From Affinundibacterium flavidum (GTDB lineage: Bacteria > Pseudomonadota > Gammaproteobacteria > Burkholderiales > Burkholderiaceae_D): a stretch of DNA of 64,000 bases. Below, in pieces: positions 43,984-53,109 of the stretch. The stretch is taken from positions 62,001-126,000 of the forward strand of contig NZ_JACOGA010000017.1 of assembly GCF_014284175.1 (NCBI RefSeq). Direction: 5' to 3'. The notes under the pieces are model-generated. The model ran no database searches and was not told the origin of the DNA. It worked only from the letters and a program-made list of their open reading frames with translations. The stretch's first letter is position 1. Every line of letters begins with the position of its first letter. The position numbers and the translations under genes are program-made.

Positions 43984-45882
43984 TCAACCTAAACCGCAAA
44001 ATAACGCGACTCGATAGGTGATGAACGAAGCCAGATATGCCAACGCAAATAGGTAGCTCATCATGATCAAAGGCATTTTCCAGCCGCCTGTCTCGCGTTT
44101 AACGGTCGCCAAAGTCGAAATACATTGCGGTGCAAACACGTACCATGCCAACAAAGACAAGGCCGTTGCGATACTCCATTGCTGCGCAATCAAAGGCGCT
44201 AATGCTTCAGCTGTATTACTCCCAGCGGCAGCCAAAGCATATACAGTACCAAGGGAACTAACAGCAACTTCACGTGCGGCCATACCTGGAACCAAGGCAA
44301 TACTGATTTGCCAGTTAAATCCTATAGGTTCAAAAACAACTGCCAGCGCTTTGCCGATGTAACCGGCAAAACTATATTCTATCGGCATGCCTGTTGCGCC
44401 TACCGGAGCGCCTGGGTAACTTGCCAGGAACCACAAAGCGATAGTCAACATCAAAATAATGCCGCCGACACGACTCATAAAAATGACCACGCGTTGCTTC
44501 AGTCCCAATAAAACATTACGCACAGTTGGCAAGTGATAACTAGGCAATTCCATCATCAAAGTGCGAATTTGGCTTTGCGCGGTAAACCGTTTTAACACCC
44601 AGGCGACCGCCAAGGCACCAATAATGCCAGCACCATACAAGGCAAATAACACCAAACCTTGCAATTCAAAAATATGCCAAACATCGCGCTGCGGAATAAA
44701 TGCACCGATTAGTAAGGCGTACACGGGTAGGCGTGCCGAGCAAGTCATCAGAGGCGCAATCATGATGGTGACCATGCGATCACGCGGATTGGCTATGGTG
44801 CGTGCCGCCATGATGCCTGGAATTGCACATGCAAAACTCGACAACAATGGAATAAATGAACGTCCCGATAAACCTACTCCGCCCATCAAGCGATCCAGCA
44901 AGAAAGCCGCGCGCGGCAAGTAACCTGACTCTTCCAGCACCAAAATAAAGAAAAACAAGATCAGGATTTGCGGTAGAAACACGATGACGCCGCCAGCACC
45001 AGCGATGATGCCGTTGACAAGTAGACTTTGCACCCAACCTTCAGGCAATAGCGCGGAGACACTCGCCCCCAGCCACTCAGTGCCAGCCTTTATTAAATCC
45101 ATAGGCACAGTCGCCCACGCAAATACGGCTTGGAAAACCAAGAAGAGAATAACAGCGAGCAAGATCGGCCCGAGTACAGGGTGCAAAACTACGCGATCAA
45201 TCTTATCGCTAGCATTATGAGGAACGATTTCATCCAAGTTCAACTTGGTCAAAATCTGGCGAACCCGTTCGTGATCGAGATCGGTATGCGATTGAATTGC
45301 TGGATCGCTATCATCCAGATGCGCATGACTATTCAAGGCTTGAATATCGTCTAGCATGGCTTTTAAAGCAGTATCACCACCCTGCTTGATTCCCACAGTA
45401 CGCACCACAGGAATACCCAGCTCACGCGCCAATGCCTGCTCATCAATATGCAGACCACGCTGCTCTGCCATGTCCGTCATATTCAGTGCGACCATGCACG
45501 GAATACCAAGTCGCTGTACCGCAATCACCAAACGTAATCCACGTCGCAAGTTTGTCGCATCAACGACGCAGACCACATAATCGGGACGCTTCTCGCCGAC
45601 CGCATTGCCGTATAAGACATCATGCGTAACGCGCTCATCAGGGGAGCGTGGATGCAAACTATAAGTGCCAGGCAAATCCAACACACGCAATACTTTACCT
45701 GCGCTTGTTTTCAAGCGCCCTTCTTTGCGCTCGACTGTCACACCCGCATAATTCGCGACTTTTTGCTTACTATCGGTCAACAAATTAAAGAGTGCTGTTT
45801 TACCGCAATTCGGATTGCCAACTAAAGCTACCAAAGGACCACTTGCATGAAAATGAACGACTGCCGGTTTTACATGACTCAT
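43984..45882 (-). CDS. feoB: Ferrous iron transport protein B
   Basis: This inner-membrane ferrous iron transporter has an N-terminal G domain. The G-protein motifs are G1 GNPNCGKTALFNLLTDSKQK at about residues 22-41, G3 LDLPGTYSL, and G4 LNMTDMAEQRG. The C-terminal membrane part has two Gate-like segments (PLLSSFACAIPGIMAARTIA and PLMTCSARLPVYALLIGAFI) and a total of about eight to ten hydrophobic helices. The 632 aa are shorter than long FeoB proteins, with no FeoC-like tail. Its ATG overlaps the feoA stop by 4 bases (45879-45882), so feoA-feoB are coupled. It sits behind a Fur-box-like site upstream of feoA. Confidence 0.95.
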   Translation of the reverse strand: MSHVKPAVVHFHASGPLVALVGNPNCGKTALFNLLTDSKQKVANYAGVTVERKEGRLKTSAGKVLRVLDLPGTYSLHPRSPDERVTHDVLYGNAVGEKRPDYVVCVVDATNLRRGLRLVIAVQRLGIPCMVALNMTDMAEQRGLHIDEQALARELGIPVVRTVGIKQGGDTALKAMLDDIQALNSHAHLDDSDPAIQSHTDLDHERVRQILTKLNLDEIVPHNASDKIDRVVLHPVLGPILLAVILFLVFQAVFAWATVPMDLIKAGTEWLGASVSALLPEGWVQSLLVNGIIAGAGGVIVFLPQILILFFFILVLEESGYLPRAAFLLDRLMGGVGLSGRSFIPLLSSFACAIPGIMAARTIANPRDRMVTIMIAPLMTCSARLPVYALLIGAFIPQRDVWHIFELQGLVLFALYGAGIIGALAVAWVLKRFTAQSQIRTLMMELPSYHLPTVRNVLLGLKQRVVIFMSRVGGIILMLTIALWFLASYPGAPVGATGMPIEYSFAGYIGKALAVVFEPIGFNWQISIALVPGMAAREVAVSSLGTVYALAAAGSNTAEALAPLIAQQWSIATALSLLAWYVFAPQCISTLATVKRETGGWKMPLIMMSYLFALAYLASFITYRVALFCGLG

Positions 45883-46235
45883 GCAGCAACCTTGCTTTCA
45901 AGCACATCGACCAAGACACACGCGGCTTCTGCCTTACGTAGTGCAAAGGTTGATAAACCGATACGAATCACCAAGGGATCCCCACCAAAAGCGCCACGCG
46001 CCATCAAGGTGACAGGTTCTCCAACGATGAAACCTATATCTTCCAATTGTGTCAACCACTCCGGCATGCCCTGTGGTGCGACCAATTGACGTACTAAGCA
46101 TTTTTCTCCGATGGCAACATCTGCCAGTGCTTTCACTGCAACAGAAACACTAGCCTGCGTCGACTGCAATGGCGCAGCAACGACTGGTTTTGCAGTATTT
46201 AGTGATGTTGCCATATTAATATTTACGGAGTTCAT
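45879..46235 (-). CDS. feoA: Ferrous iron transport protein A
   Basis: This small cytoplasmic SH3-like protein stimulates FeoB. I chose the ATG at 46235 (118 aa, MNSVNINMATSLN). The open frame continues upstream to 46316, but that stretch contains a Fur-box-like palindrome, so it is more likely leader than protein; an in-frame ATG at 46214 is another possibility. The core motif region LVRQLVAPQGMPEWLTQLED and the following IGFIVGEPVTLMARGAFGGD is typical of FeoA. The N-terminal 40 residues are an extra low-complexity Ala/Ser/Val segment. It overlaps feoB by 4 bases. Confidence 0.85.
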   Translation of the reverse strand: MNSVNINMATSLNTAKPVVAAPLQSTQASVSVAVKALADVAIGEKCLVRQLVAPQGMPEWLTQLEDIGFIVGEPVTLMARGAFGGDPLVIRIGLSTFALRKAEAACVLVDVLESKVAA

Positions 46236-46686
46236 GGTGCTGATCTGGATCGCTATCAAAGAGAATACTTGTTTCAAGACAAAACTATAAACGAGAATCA
46301 TTCTTAAGTAAATCAAAGTTGACTCGCCAACGGTGTCTAATTCTTTAACTTATATCAATAGTTCTGGCAATTTTTACGGCTACCCCTCAAATGCACTTCA
46401 AACACCCCGCTGAATAGGTCAGCATTGAACAATTTAGCCAATAAGAAAGCAGTCGAAAAGGTAAATAATTGATCAAATAATTACTGCCCTCAATGTAAAA
46501 AATCCATTCGAACAAAATAAAAATTTGTCGATATTTCATCAAATACAAATTGAGACGAGTCAAGGAAAAAGTCACGCAGAGGTCTATAATGAATCATCCA
46601 TTTCCGCGTCAGAACATCATCCAGAAAACTTTTAGTAAGTTCTTACTACCAAACTCCACATACCAAACTCAATACAAAAAATTAGC
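46236..46686. other. 451-base spacer between feoA and the ribonucleotide reductase gene
   Basis: No gene is supported here apart from the extended feoA frame discussed above. It holds the divergent promoters of feoAB and the reductase, and the Fur-box-like site at 46290-46308. I saw no cobalamin-riboswitch-like structure upstream of the B12-dependent reductase. Confidence 0.7.
46290..46308 (-). promoter_or_regulatory. Fur-box-like site upstream of feoA
   Basis: The sequence aacgagaatcattcttaag (minus strand CTTAAGAATGATTCTCGTT) contains GAATGATTC flanked by matching bases, close to the Fur core GAGAATGATTCTC. Its place directly upstream of feoAB fits iron-dependent repression by Fur. Assignment is by eye. 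Confidence 0.65.
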
Positions 46687-49176
46687 ATGAATGCCAACGA
46701 TAAAATCCTAGGATTGACTGATATGTCACCACAAGAAATCTCCCTCGACGTCCTTTTAGAAAAATATGCCAAAGGAGATGAGGCTACTATTCACGATGTG
46801 CAAAGCCGCGTCGCCAAAGCCTTAGCCAGCGTTGAAGCACCTGATTTTCAAGCGTATTACGAAGAGAAATTTTTATGGGCACAAAAAAATGGCTTCGTGC
46901 CTGCTGGTAGGATTAATTCTGCTGCAGGGATGGATTTGCATGCCACCTTGATCAACTGCTTCGTGCAGCCGGTTGGTGACTCAGTTTCCAGCACCACCGA
47001 TGGTAAGCCAGGTATTTACACTGCCCTGTCGGATGCGGCAGAAACGATGCGACGTGGCGGCGGCGTGGGTTACGACTTTTCCACCATACGACCAAAAGAT
47101 GCCCTGGTGCGAGGAACCCGATCTCGCGCTTCTGGCCCAGTCTCTTTCATGCAAGTATTTAATGCCTCATGTTCCACCGTTGAATCAGCCGGTGCCAGAC
47201 GTGGTGCGCAGATGGGCGTCCTGCGTTGCGATCACCCAGATATTCTTGAATTCATCCACGCTAAAGATCAAGGCGGACTCACAAATTTTAATATTTCAAT
47301 CGGCGTAAGCGACGAATTCATGAGCGCAGTTGCTATTGATGGCGATTTTTTATTGACGCATAAAGCGGAACCTAGCGACGACAAAAAACTACAAGGTGCC
47401 TATCAAAATGAGCAAGGCCTGTGGGTATATCAAACCGTGAAGGCACGTGATCTGTGGGACGAAGTCATGAAATCCACCTATGATCATGCCGAACCTGGCA
47501 TCTTATTTTTATCACGTATCAATGCAGAAAATAATCTGCATTATTGCGAAACGATAGAAGCTACGAATCCATGTGGTGAACAGCCCTTACCCGACTACGG
47601 CTGCTGCTGTCTTGGATCTATCAATCTCACACGCTTTGCTAAAGCAGCATTTACCGACCAGGCGAGTTTTGATTTTGAAGCATTTCAAGCCGTCGTCAGT
47701 GTCGCTACCCGCATGCTCGATAATGTGCTCGACGCTACTGCATGGCCCCTACAGCAGCAACACGACGAGGCCATGTCAAAACGTCGCGTAGGCTTGGGAT
47801 TCTTAGGTCTGGGCAGCGCTTTAGTGATGCTAGGTTTGCGTTATGACTCTGCCGATGGACGTGCATTTGCGACGCGAGTAGCGGAAGCCATGCGTGATAC
47901 TGCTTATCAATCTTCTGTCGAACTCGCCAAAGAAAAAGGCGCTTTCCCGCTATTTGATAGCGAGCAATATCTACAAGGTGCTTTCGCACAACGCTTGCCG
48001 AATACCTTACGCCATCAGATTGCACAGCATGGTTTACGTAACTCACATCTACTATCAATCGCACCAACAGGCACGATCACTTTGGCATTTGCGGATAATG
48101 CCTCTAACGGCATTGAGCCTGCCTTCTCTTGGGTTTATAACCGTAAAAAACGCATGGCAGCTGGCGACAGTAAAATTTATGAGGTCGCTGATCATGCCTG
48201 GCGCCTCTATCGTCATTTAGGCAATGATGTGTCTGATGATAGTAAATTGCCGCCCGCATTTGTGACTGCGCTCAATATGTCGGCAAATGATCATATGATG
48301 ATGCTACAAGCAGTGCAACCCTATGTCGACTCTGCGATTTCAAAAACAGTCAATGTACCGGCAGATTATCCATACGAAGATTTTCAAAATCTGTATATGG
48401 ACGCTTGGCGTGCTGGTCTCAAAGGCCTCGCTACCTATCGCCCCAACAACATTCTTGGTAGCGTATTGTCGGTCAGCACGGAAGCCACGGCACCTGTTCC
48501 GCAAACGATTCCCGATGACGACTTACTGCGCAAGCAATTTGATGGTCGCCCTTTCGGTGATCTGGAATCTGTTACCTCCAAAGTTCAATATATGACGTTT
48601 GAAGGCAAGAAAACCGTTTATCTGACAGTCAGCTTTATCCATGTACAAGGCACAGTCGGCGGAGAATTGGCGACGATAGAACGTCCATTTGAATTCTTCA
48701 TGCCGGCAGGGCAAAAGAACGACGGTCAACAATGGATTTCTGCCAGCATGCGCTTGCTATCAATGGCGGCACGCTCTGGTGGATCAATCGCCAAGGCGCT
48801 TGCCGATATGCGTGAAGTAGTCTGGGACAAAGGCACGGTGCGGTGTGGTATGATCACAAAAGATGACGGTTCCCAGGCACCACTCTTTCATGAATCCGAA
48901 GTAGCAGCGATTGGCTATTCTTTACAACGCATATTGATGAAGCGCGGCTTCTTAGATGCCGGTGGCAATCAAGTACCGATCATCGTACTGGCAGAAAAAT
49001 TCAAAAACAAACAACTTGCTTATGGCATGGATGATTTGGCTTATGAAGTCGAATCAGCTCCCATGACTTACACAGCAACAGGTAAAAAATGCCCTGACTG
49101 TGGCGCTTATGCATTGCAGAAAATAGATGGCTGCTCGCGTTGTGTATCTTGCGGTTACGTTGGTGCTTGCGGATAA
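46687..49176 (+). CDS. nrdJ: Adenosylcobalamin-dependent ribonucleotide reductase (class II)
   Basis: This enzyme reduces ribonucleotides using adenosylcobalamin, so it works without oxygen and without a separate radical-generating subunit. It has 829 aa. The substrate and active-site motifs are AAETMRRGGGVGYDFSTIRP, FNASCSTVESAGARRGAQMG, and the Cys-loop NPCGEQPLPDYGCCCLGSIN. A C-terminal zinc-ribbon-like tail has CPDCGAYALQ and CSRCVSCGYVGAC, typical of one class II subgroup. The start is uncertain: an ATG at 46723 has AGGA nine bases upstream, whereas 46687 has none. A bidirectional terminator follows. Confidence 0.9.
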   Translation: MNANDKILGLTDMSPQEISLDVLLEKYAKGDEATIHDVQSRVAKALASVEAPDFQAYYEEKFLWAQKNGFVPAGRINSAAGMDLHATLINCFVQPVGDSVSSTTDGKPGIYTALSDAAETMRRGGGVGYDFSTIRPKDALVRGTRSRASGPVSFMQVFNASCSTVESAGARRGAQMGVLRCDHPDILEFIHAKDQGGLTNFNISIGVSDEFMSAVAIDGDFLLTHKAEPSDDKKLQGAYQNEQGLWVYQTVKARDLWDEVMKSTYDHAEPGILFLSRINAENNLHYCETIEATNPCGEQPLPDYGCCCLGSINLTRFAKAAFTDQASFDFEAFQAVVSVATRMLDNVLDATAWPLQQQHDEAMSKRRVGLGFLGLGSALVMLGLRYDSADGRAFATRVAEAMRDTAYQSSVELAKEKGAFPLFDSEQYLQGAFAQRLPNTLRHQIAQHGLRNSHLLSIAPTGTITLAFADNASNGIEPAFSWVYNRKKRMAAGDSKIYEVADHAWRLYRHLGNDVSDDSKLPPAFVTALNMSANDHMMMLQAVQPYVDSAISKTVNVPADYPYEDFQNLYMDAWRAGLKGLATYRPNNILGSVLSVSTEATAPVPQTIPDDDLLRKQFDGRPFGDLESVTSKVQYMTFEGKKTVYLTVSFIHVQGTVGGELATIERPFEFFMPAGQKNDGQQWISASMRLLSMAARSGGSIAKALADMREVVWDKGTVRCGMITKDDGSQAPLFHESEVAAIGYSLQRILMKRGFLDAGGNQVPIIVLAEKFKNKQLAYGMDDLAYEVESAPMTYTATGKKCPDCGAYALQKIDGCSRCVSCGYVGACG

Positions 49177-49188
49177 GTAATTCTGCAG

Positions 49189-49223
49189 GCAATAAAAAAA
49201 CCCGCAGCTAGCGGGTTTTTTAT
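49189..49223. terminator. Bidirectional intrinsic terminator
   Basis: The stem aaaaacccgc / gcgggttttt with loop agcta lies between convergent nrdJ and tolC, with A-run and T-run on the two sides. Confidence 0.9.
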
Positions 49224-49242
49224 TGGATACAAATGAAGAAAA

Positions 49243-50559
49243 TTATTGCGTCAACAAGGCATTAACTTCTACCAAGTCAGCTTCTTTCAAAGTACCAGCC
49301 GCAGCTTTTAAGCGCAGTCCACTCATGATAGAGTCATAACGCGCTTTAGCTAAGCTTTGACGTGTATTCGACAATTTTTGTTGTGCATTCAAAACATCGA
49401 TATTAATACGCACACCAACTTGGTAGCCGAGCTTGGTCGAATCTAAAGCGGATTGACTAGAAATTTCGGCAGCTTCAAAAGCTTTAATCTGTGCCAAACC
49501 ACTCACTACGCCGATATATGATTGACGTGCGCCCTGCGCTGCTGTTCTGCGCGCTGCTTCCAGATCGCTACGTGCTTTGTCCTCTAAGGCAATCGTTTCA
49601 CGCACTCGACTGTCTGTTGCAAAGCCAGTAAATATAGGAAATTTTAAAGAGACACCGATTGTCGTTGGTGAATTAACGCCTGGTGGGAGCGTCGCAGACG
49701 ATCCAGTACTACGACCTGTCGATGCCGACAAATCTACTGTAGGCAAATGACCAGCGCGGCTCTTTTTAATCTCACGCTTGGCTACTTCTAAAGATACTTC
49801 AGAAGCCGCAACGGATAAGTTTTGTTTTTCTGCTGATGTAACCCAATCACTCAATTGAGCTGGCATAGGCGCACTCAATTGCACACCTTCTTTTAAGATT
49901 GCCAGATCACCAGCATCTTTGCCTATGATTTGACGCAATGCTGCACGTTTTACATCTAAATCACCTTGGCCCGCCAATTCTTGTGCCGTGATTAAATCAT
50001 ATTGTGACTGTGCTTCGTGTGTGTCAGTAATAGTTTGCGTTCCCACTTCAAAATTACGCTTAGCTGAAGCCAATTGTTCAGCCACGGCAACTTTTTGCGC
50101 TTGCAAAGTTTTCAAGGTATTTTGCGCGGCTAACACGTCAAAGTAAGCCTGACTAACGCGCAACATTAAGTCTTGTTGTGCTGCTGAGAATTGCAAATCT
50201 GAACCAACCACCGCCAACTTAGACTGCTCATAGTTTTCCCATGTTGCCATGTTGAACAAAGGCTGACTTAAGGACAAAGTCATCGAACGACCTGTGCTAT
50301 TGCTTGTGACGGTTGGGCCAACATCTGGATTAAATTCTGAATGGGTTTTTGTCACGCCAGCACTTAAGCCTATGTTCGGCAACAGACCAGAACGCCCTTG
50401 CACAGAACGTTCTTGGCCAGCCAATTTAGCAGCTCTTGCGCTACTAAATTGGGCATCATTAACCAAGGCTTCTTTATAAATTTGCAGCAGATCGCTAGCA
50501 CCAGCATTTAAAGAAATAAATGCGGTAGCAATGAATGTAGCGATAATAGATTTACGCAT
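49243..50559 (-). CDS. tolC: TolC-family outer-membrane channel
   Basis: This outer-membrane efflux/secretion channel serves RND pumps and type I secretion. It has 438 aa and a signal peptide (RKSIIATFIATAFISLNAGA). Two OEP repeats are visible: IYKEALVNDAQFSSARAAKL in the first, and SAEKQNLSVAASEVSLEVAK in the second. Each is followed by a long coiled helix pair, and conserved GLLPNIGLSAG and GHLPTVDLSASTGRS segments are present. It is followed by no secretion-system partner genes here, so its pump is encoded elsewhere. The rhodanese and PIMT-like genes stand upstream on the same strand, a usual Burkholderiales arrangement. Confidence 0.93.
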   Translation of the reverse strand: MRKSIIATFIATAFISLNAGASDLLQIYKEALVNDAQFSSARAAKLAGQERSVQGRSGLLPNIGLSAGVTKTHSEFNPDVGPTVTSNSTGRSMTLSLSQPLFNMATWENYEQSKLAVVGSDLQFSAAQQDLMLRVSQAYFDVLAAQNTLKTLQAQKVAVAEQLASAKRNFEVGTQTITDTHEAQSQYDLITAQELAGQGDLDVKRAALRQIIGKDAGDLAILKEGVQLSAPMPAQLSDWVTSAEKQNLSVAASEVSLEVAKREIKKSRAGHLPTVDLSASTGRSTGSSATLPPGVNSPTTIGVSLKFPIFTGFATDSRVRETIALEDKARSDLEAARRTAAQGARQSYIGVVSGLAQIKAFEAAEISSQSALDSTKLGYQVGVRINIDVLNAQQKLSNTRQSLAKARYDSIMSGLRLKAAAGTLKEADLVEVNALLTQ

Positions 50560-50691
50560 AAAATGCTCCGAAAAAAATTAAATATCGTCTGCCAGATTGC
50601 AACAATCACCATTGCAAAAACACGGCATTCACGAGGGCAAATCAATCATGTTGAGATCTTTAGCACCACTAAAGAAACTCGTAGACAACTC

Positions 50692-51015
50692 CTAATAGGT
50701 GGGCATAGAAGTGTCAACTTGCAATGCCCACGCGTGTACTCCACCGGTCAAATTGATGATTTGATTAAAGCCATTTCTCTCAAGGAAATGTGCAACCTGC
50801 ATACTACGTCCACCATGATGACAAACACAGACTATCTCGGCATCACGATCTAACTCTTCCAGCCTTAATGGCACACTATGCATAGTCATCAACTGCGATT
50901 GAGGGATATGACAAGTTTCATACTCCCAAGGTTCCCGAACGTCTAACAATAAAGGCATTTTTTTAGCAGAATCTGCCAGTCTTTGCGCTAATTCGGGAGC
51001 AGTAATATGTTGCAT
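50692..51015 (-). CDS. Rhodanese-like sulfurtransferase
   Basis: This 107-aa single-domain rhodanese has the active-site loop CHHGGRS (in EIVCVCHHGGRSMQVAHFLE) with the catalytic Cys, and the typical PLLLDVREPWEYETCHIPQS near the start. It probably moves sulfane sulfur between acceptors. It lies 31 bases after the PIMT-like gene and 132 bases before tolC. Its exact acceptor is unknown. Confidence 0.88.
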   Translation of the reverse strand: MQHITAPELAQRLADSAKKMPLLLDVREPWEYETCHIPQSQLMTMHSVPLRLEELDRDAEIVCVCHHGGRSMQVAHFLERNGFNQIINLTGGVHAWALQVDTSMPTY

Positions 51016-51046
51016 AGAGATTTTTTATATAATTAATTTGATCACA

Positions 51047-51697
51047 TTATAGTGTGAAAGTCGATGCTGGGGTGACTTGTGATAAAGCCGGTACCGACGT
51101 TTCAAACAATGATGTTGTGTTAAAAAACAATTCTGATTCACGCGAAATCAATTTTGCTGTCATGACAGGTGCTTTACCGACCACAACAAATAAACGGCCA
51201 CCGACATTGAGTTGCCCTTGCAAACTTTCTGGCAAAGATTCTAAAGAACCGGTTACAACGATCACATCAAATGTGGCGAAGTTAGCATTTTGCAAGGCAT
51301 CGCCCCATTGCACATCCACGTTGGTAATACCATTTTTTGCGATATTCGATTGCGCCAAATTTTTGATTTCTGGCATCGCTTCCATCACAGTCACATGGCG
51401 TGCCTGATGCGCCAATAAGGCTGCCAAATAACCACTATCTGCACCAATCACCAACACTGAATCAGTCTTTTTTGTTGCCACTTCTTGCACTATGCGCGCT
51501 TCTAATTTCGGACTGAGAGAAACCACACCACCTGCCAATGGCAAGCCTGTATCCATAAATGCCAAGCTCACTTGCGTCGCCGGAAAAAAGTTTTCACGTT
51601 TTACAATGCCCAGCAATTCCAATACTTCAGGTGCACTGACGTTAGTTGGACGAATTTGCTGCTCAATCATGTTAAAACGGGCTTGTTCGATGTTCAT
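51047..51697 (-). CDS. Protein-L-isoaspartate O-methyltransferase-like protein
   Basis: This 216-aa member of the PCMT family has a Rossmann methyltransferase fold. I chose the ATG at 51697 (MNIEQARFNMIEQQIRPTNV). Motif I reads VLVIGADSGYLAALLAHQAR, and motif II-like VTVMEAMPEIKNLAQSNIAK is also present. True repair enzymes have a glycine-rich motif of the type EIGTGSGYQ and specific Ser/Thr residues near the start; here the motif is altered and those residues are not clear. So this is a PIMT-like protein that may not repair isoaspartate. It is next to tolC and rhodanese genes in a conserved trio. Confidence 0.8.
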   Translation of the reverse strand: MNIEQARFNMIEQQIRPTNVSAPEVLELLGIVKRENFFPATQVSLAFMDTGLPLAGGVVSLSPKLEARIVQEVATKKTDSVLVIGADSGYLAALLAHQARHVTVMEAMPEIKNLAQSNIAKNGITNVDVQWGDALQNANFATFDVIVVTGSLESLPESLQGQLNVGGRLFVVVGKAPVMTAKLISRESELFFNTTSLFETSVPALSQVTPASTFTL

Positions 51698-51929
51698 GGT
51701 AGTTTCTCGTTGCATTAATTTAAAAATAAGTAATTGACGAATGAAGTAGTAAAACTTCCCGCAATTAACTAAAAAAATCTAAGAGTCGCATTTTATCAAA
51801 GCGTTACTACAAAAAAAGCTTTTCCTGCGAGTTTTAGGGCCTTCATCGTCAATTCAGCCAATATTCAACAAATAAATACGCGAAAACAGATGTAAATCAA
51901 AAATTTGTAATGTAACGGAATGCGTGTTG

Positions 51930-52574
51930 TTAATTGATAGGCTTATCAATTAAGACACTGCGCAGCGCCATATCAATATAAAAGTCTAGATATCCGCCCA
52001 GTTTTTCTGGCTCAACGAAACACACACCATTCGAATGTTTCCACAACATCATCATAATCATCGGCGCAACCAAAATTCTGGGCGCCAACTCTAAATCCAT
52101 TTCACGAATCTCTCCGCGGGCTATGCCACGCTTAAGCATGGTTGCTACCAGTTTTTCACCGCGATCGACGACCTCTTCTTGATAAAACTTTGCCAATTCT
52201 GGGAAATTTCCCGCTTCTGCGGTCATTAACTTAGGCAAGCCTGAGAGCTTAGATGCGCCGACATTCTCCCACCACGTCGTCATCACCAATCGGAACAGCT
52301 CTTCACTATTCCCCTCATACTGCTCAATCAGACTTTCCGCTTCACCCAGCAGAGGCACTATCGACTCGCGCACTACTGCTTTGAACAATTCTTCTTTACT
52401 ACTGAAATAGAGATAAAGAGTTCCCTTAGAAACGCCAGCCGACTTGGCAACATCGTCCAAACGTGTCGCTGCAAAACCGCGCGCAACGAAGTGATCTAAA
52501 GCCGCATCCAACAATTCTTGTGGACGTGCGTCTTTACGTCTTTCCCAACGCGGCTTAAATGGACATGACATCAT
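51930..52574 (-). CDS. TetR-family transcriptional regulator
   Basis: This 214-aa repressor has a TetR-type HTH at about residues 20-65: LLDAALDHFVARGFAATRLD, then DVAKSAGVSKGTLYLYFSSK and EELFKAVVRESI. The C-terminal ligand domain is less conserved and includes a hydrophobic LAPRILVAPMIMMMLWKHSN segment. I chose the ATG at 52574 (a GTG four codons upstream is possible). It lies upstream of the PIMT-rhodanese-tolC run on the same strand; TetR genes are often near tolC in Burkholderiales, so it may control efflux genes. Confidence 0.88.
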   Translation of the reverse strand: MMSCPFKPRWERRKDARPQELLDAALDHFVARGFAATRLDDVAKSAGVSKGTLYLYFSSKEELFKAVVRESIVPLLGEAESLIEQYEGNSEELFRLVMTTWWENVGASKLSGLPKLMTAEAGNFPELAKFYQEEVVDRGEKLVATMLKRGIARGEIREMDLELAPRILVAPMIMMMLWKHSNGVCFVEPEKLGGYLDFYIDMALRSVLIDKPIN

Positions 52575-52739
52575 GACAAAAAACACTCAAAAATTAACTT
52601 ACTCAAGAGTCAGTAATGTAAGCTGTGGGATGGAAATGGTCAAGTCTCGACCTTCAACTTGGCTAAAAACACACGCATAAACAAGACATAGATACCAGTA
52701 CATTCAGATAGAATACTGGTTTGAAACTGTCTTAACACT

Positions 52740-53009
52740 ATGAATTGCCGACCACACTGCGCCGCCTGCTGTATCGCACCTTCGATTTCCAGCCCTATTC
52801 CCGGCATGCCCAATGGCAAGCCAGCAGGCGTTGCTTGTGTGCAATTAACGAGTGATTTGCGATGTGCGATTTTTGGACAAGCCGAACGTCCTGACTGCTG
52901 CTCTGGCTTGCAAGCCTCGGTGGAAATGTGCGGAACATCTAAACAACAAGCGATTCTGTGGTTGAGCAACTTAGAAACTGCCACTGCACCACACTCAAAA
53001 GCCAACTAA
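52740..53009 (+). CDS. YkgJ-family cysteine-cluster protein
   Basis: This 89-aa protein is rich in Cys: C3 and C7-x-x-C10/C11 in CRPHCAACC, CVQLTSDLRCAIFG, and RPDCCSGLQASVEMCG. The spacing fits the YkgJ family, which binds a metal, probably zinc. Its biochemical role is unknown. It is a plus-strand gene between the TetR gene and uppP, with a 100-base gap to uppP. Confidence 0.85.
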   Translation: MNCRPHCAACCIAPSISSPIPGMPNGKPAGVACVQLTSDLRCAIFGQAERPDCCSGLQASVEMCGTSKQQAILWLSNLETATAPHSKAN

Positions 53010-53109
53010 GTGCATAAATTTCAATTCAAACAACAGCGTCGCATGATAAGCTTCGTGCCTTCAATTTTTATTCCCTAACTTTATCCCTAACCTATCCCTA
53101 CAGCGCACT

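Noticed and set aside
46309..46686. Possible cobalamin riboswitch upstream of the class II reductase
   Set aside because: I looked for a B12-box-like core and stem set and saw none; the spacer is AT-rich and unstructured by eye. A covariance-model search would be needed to exclude it.
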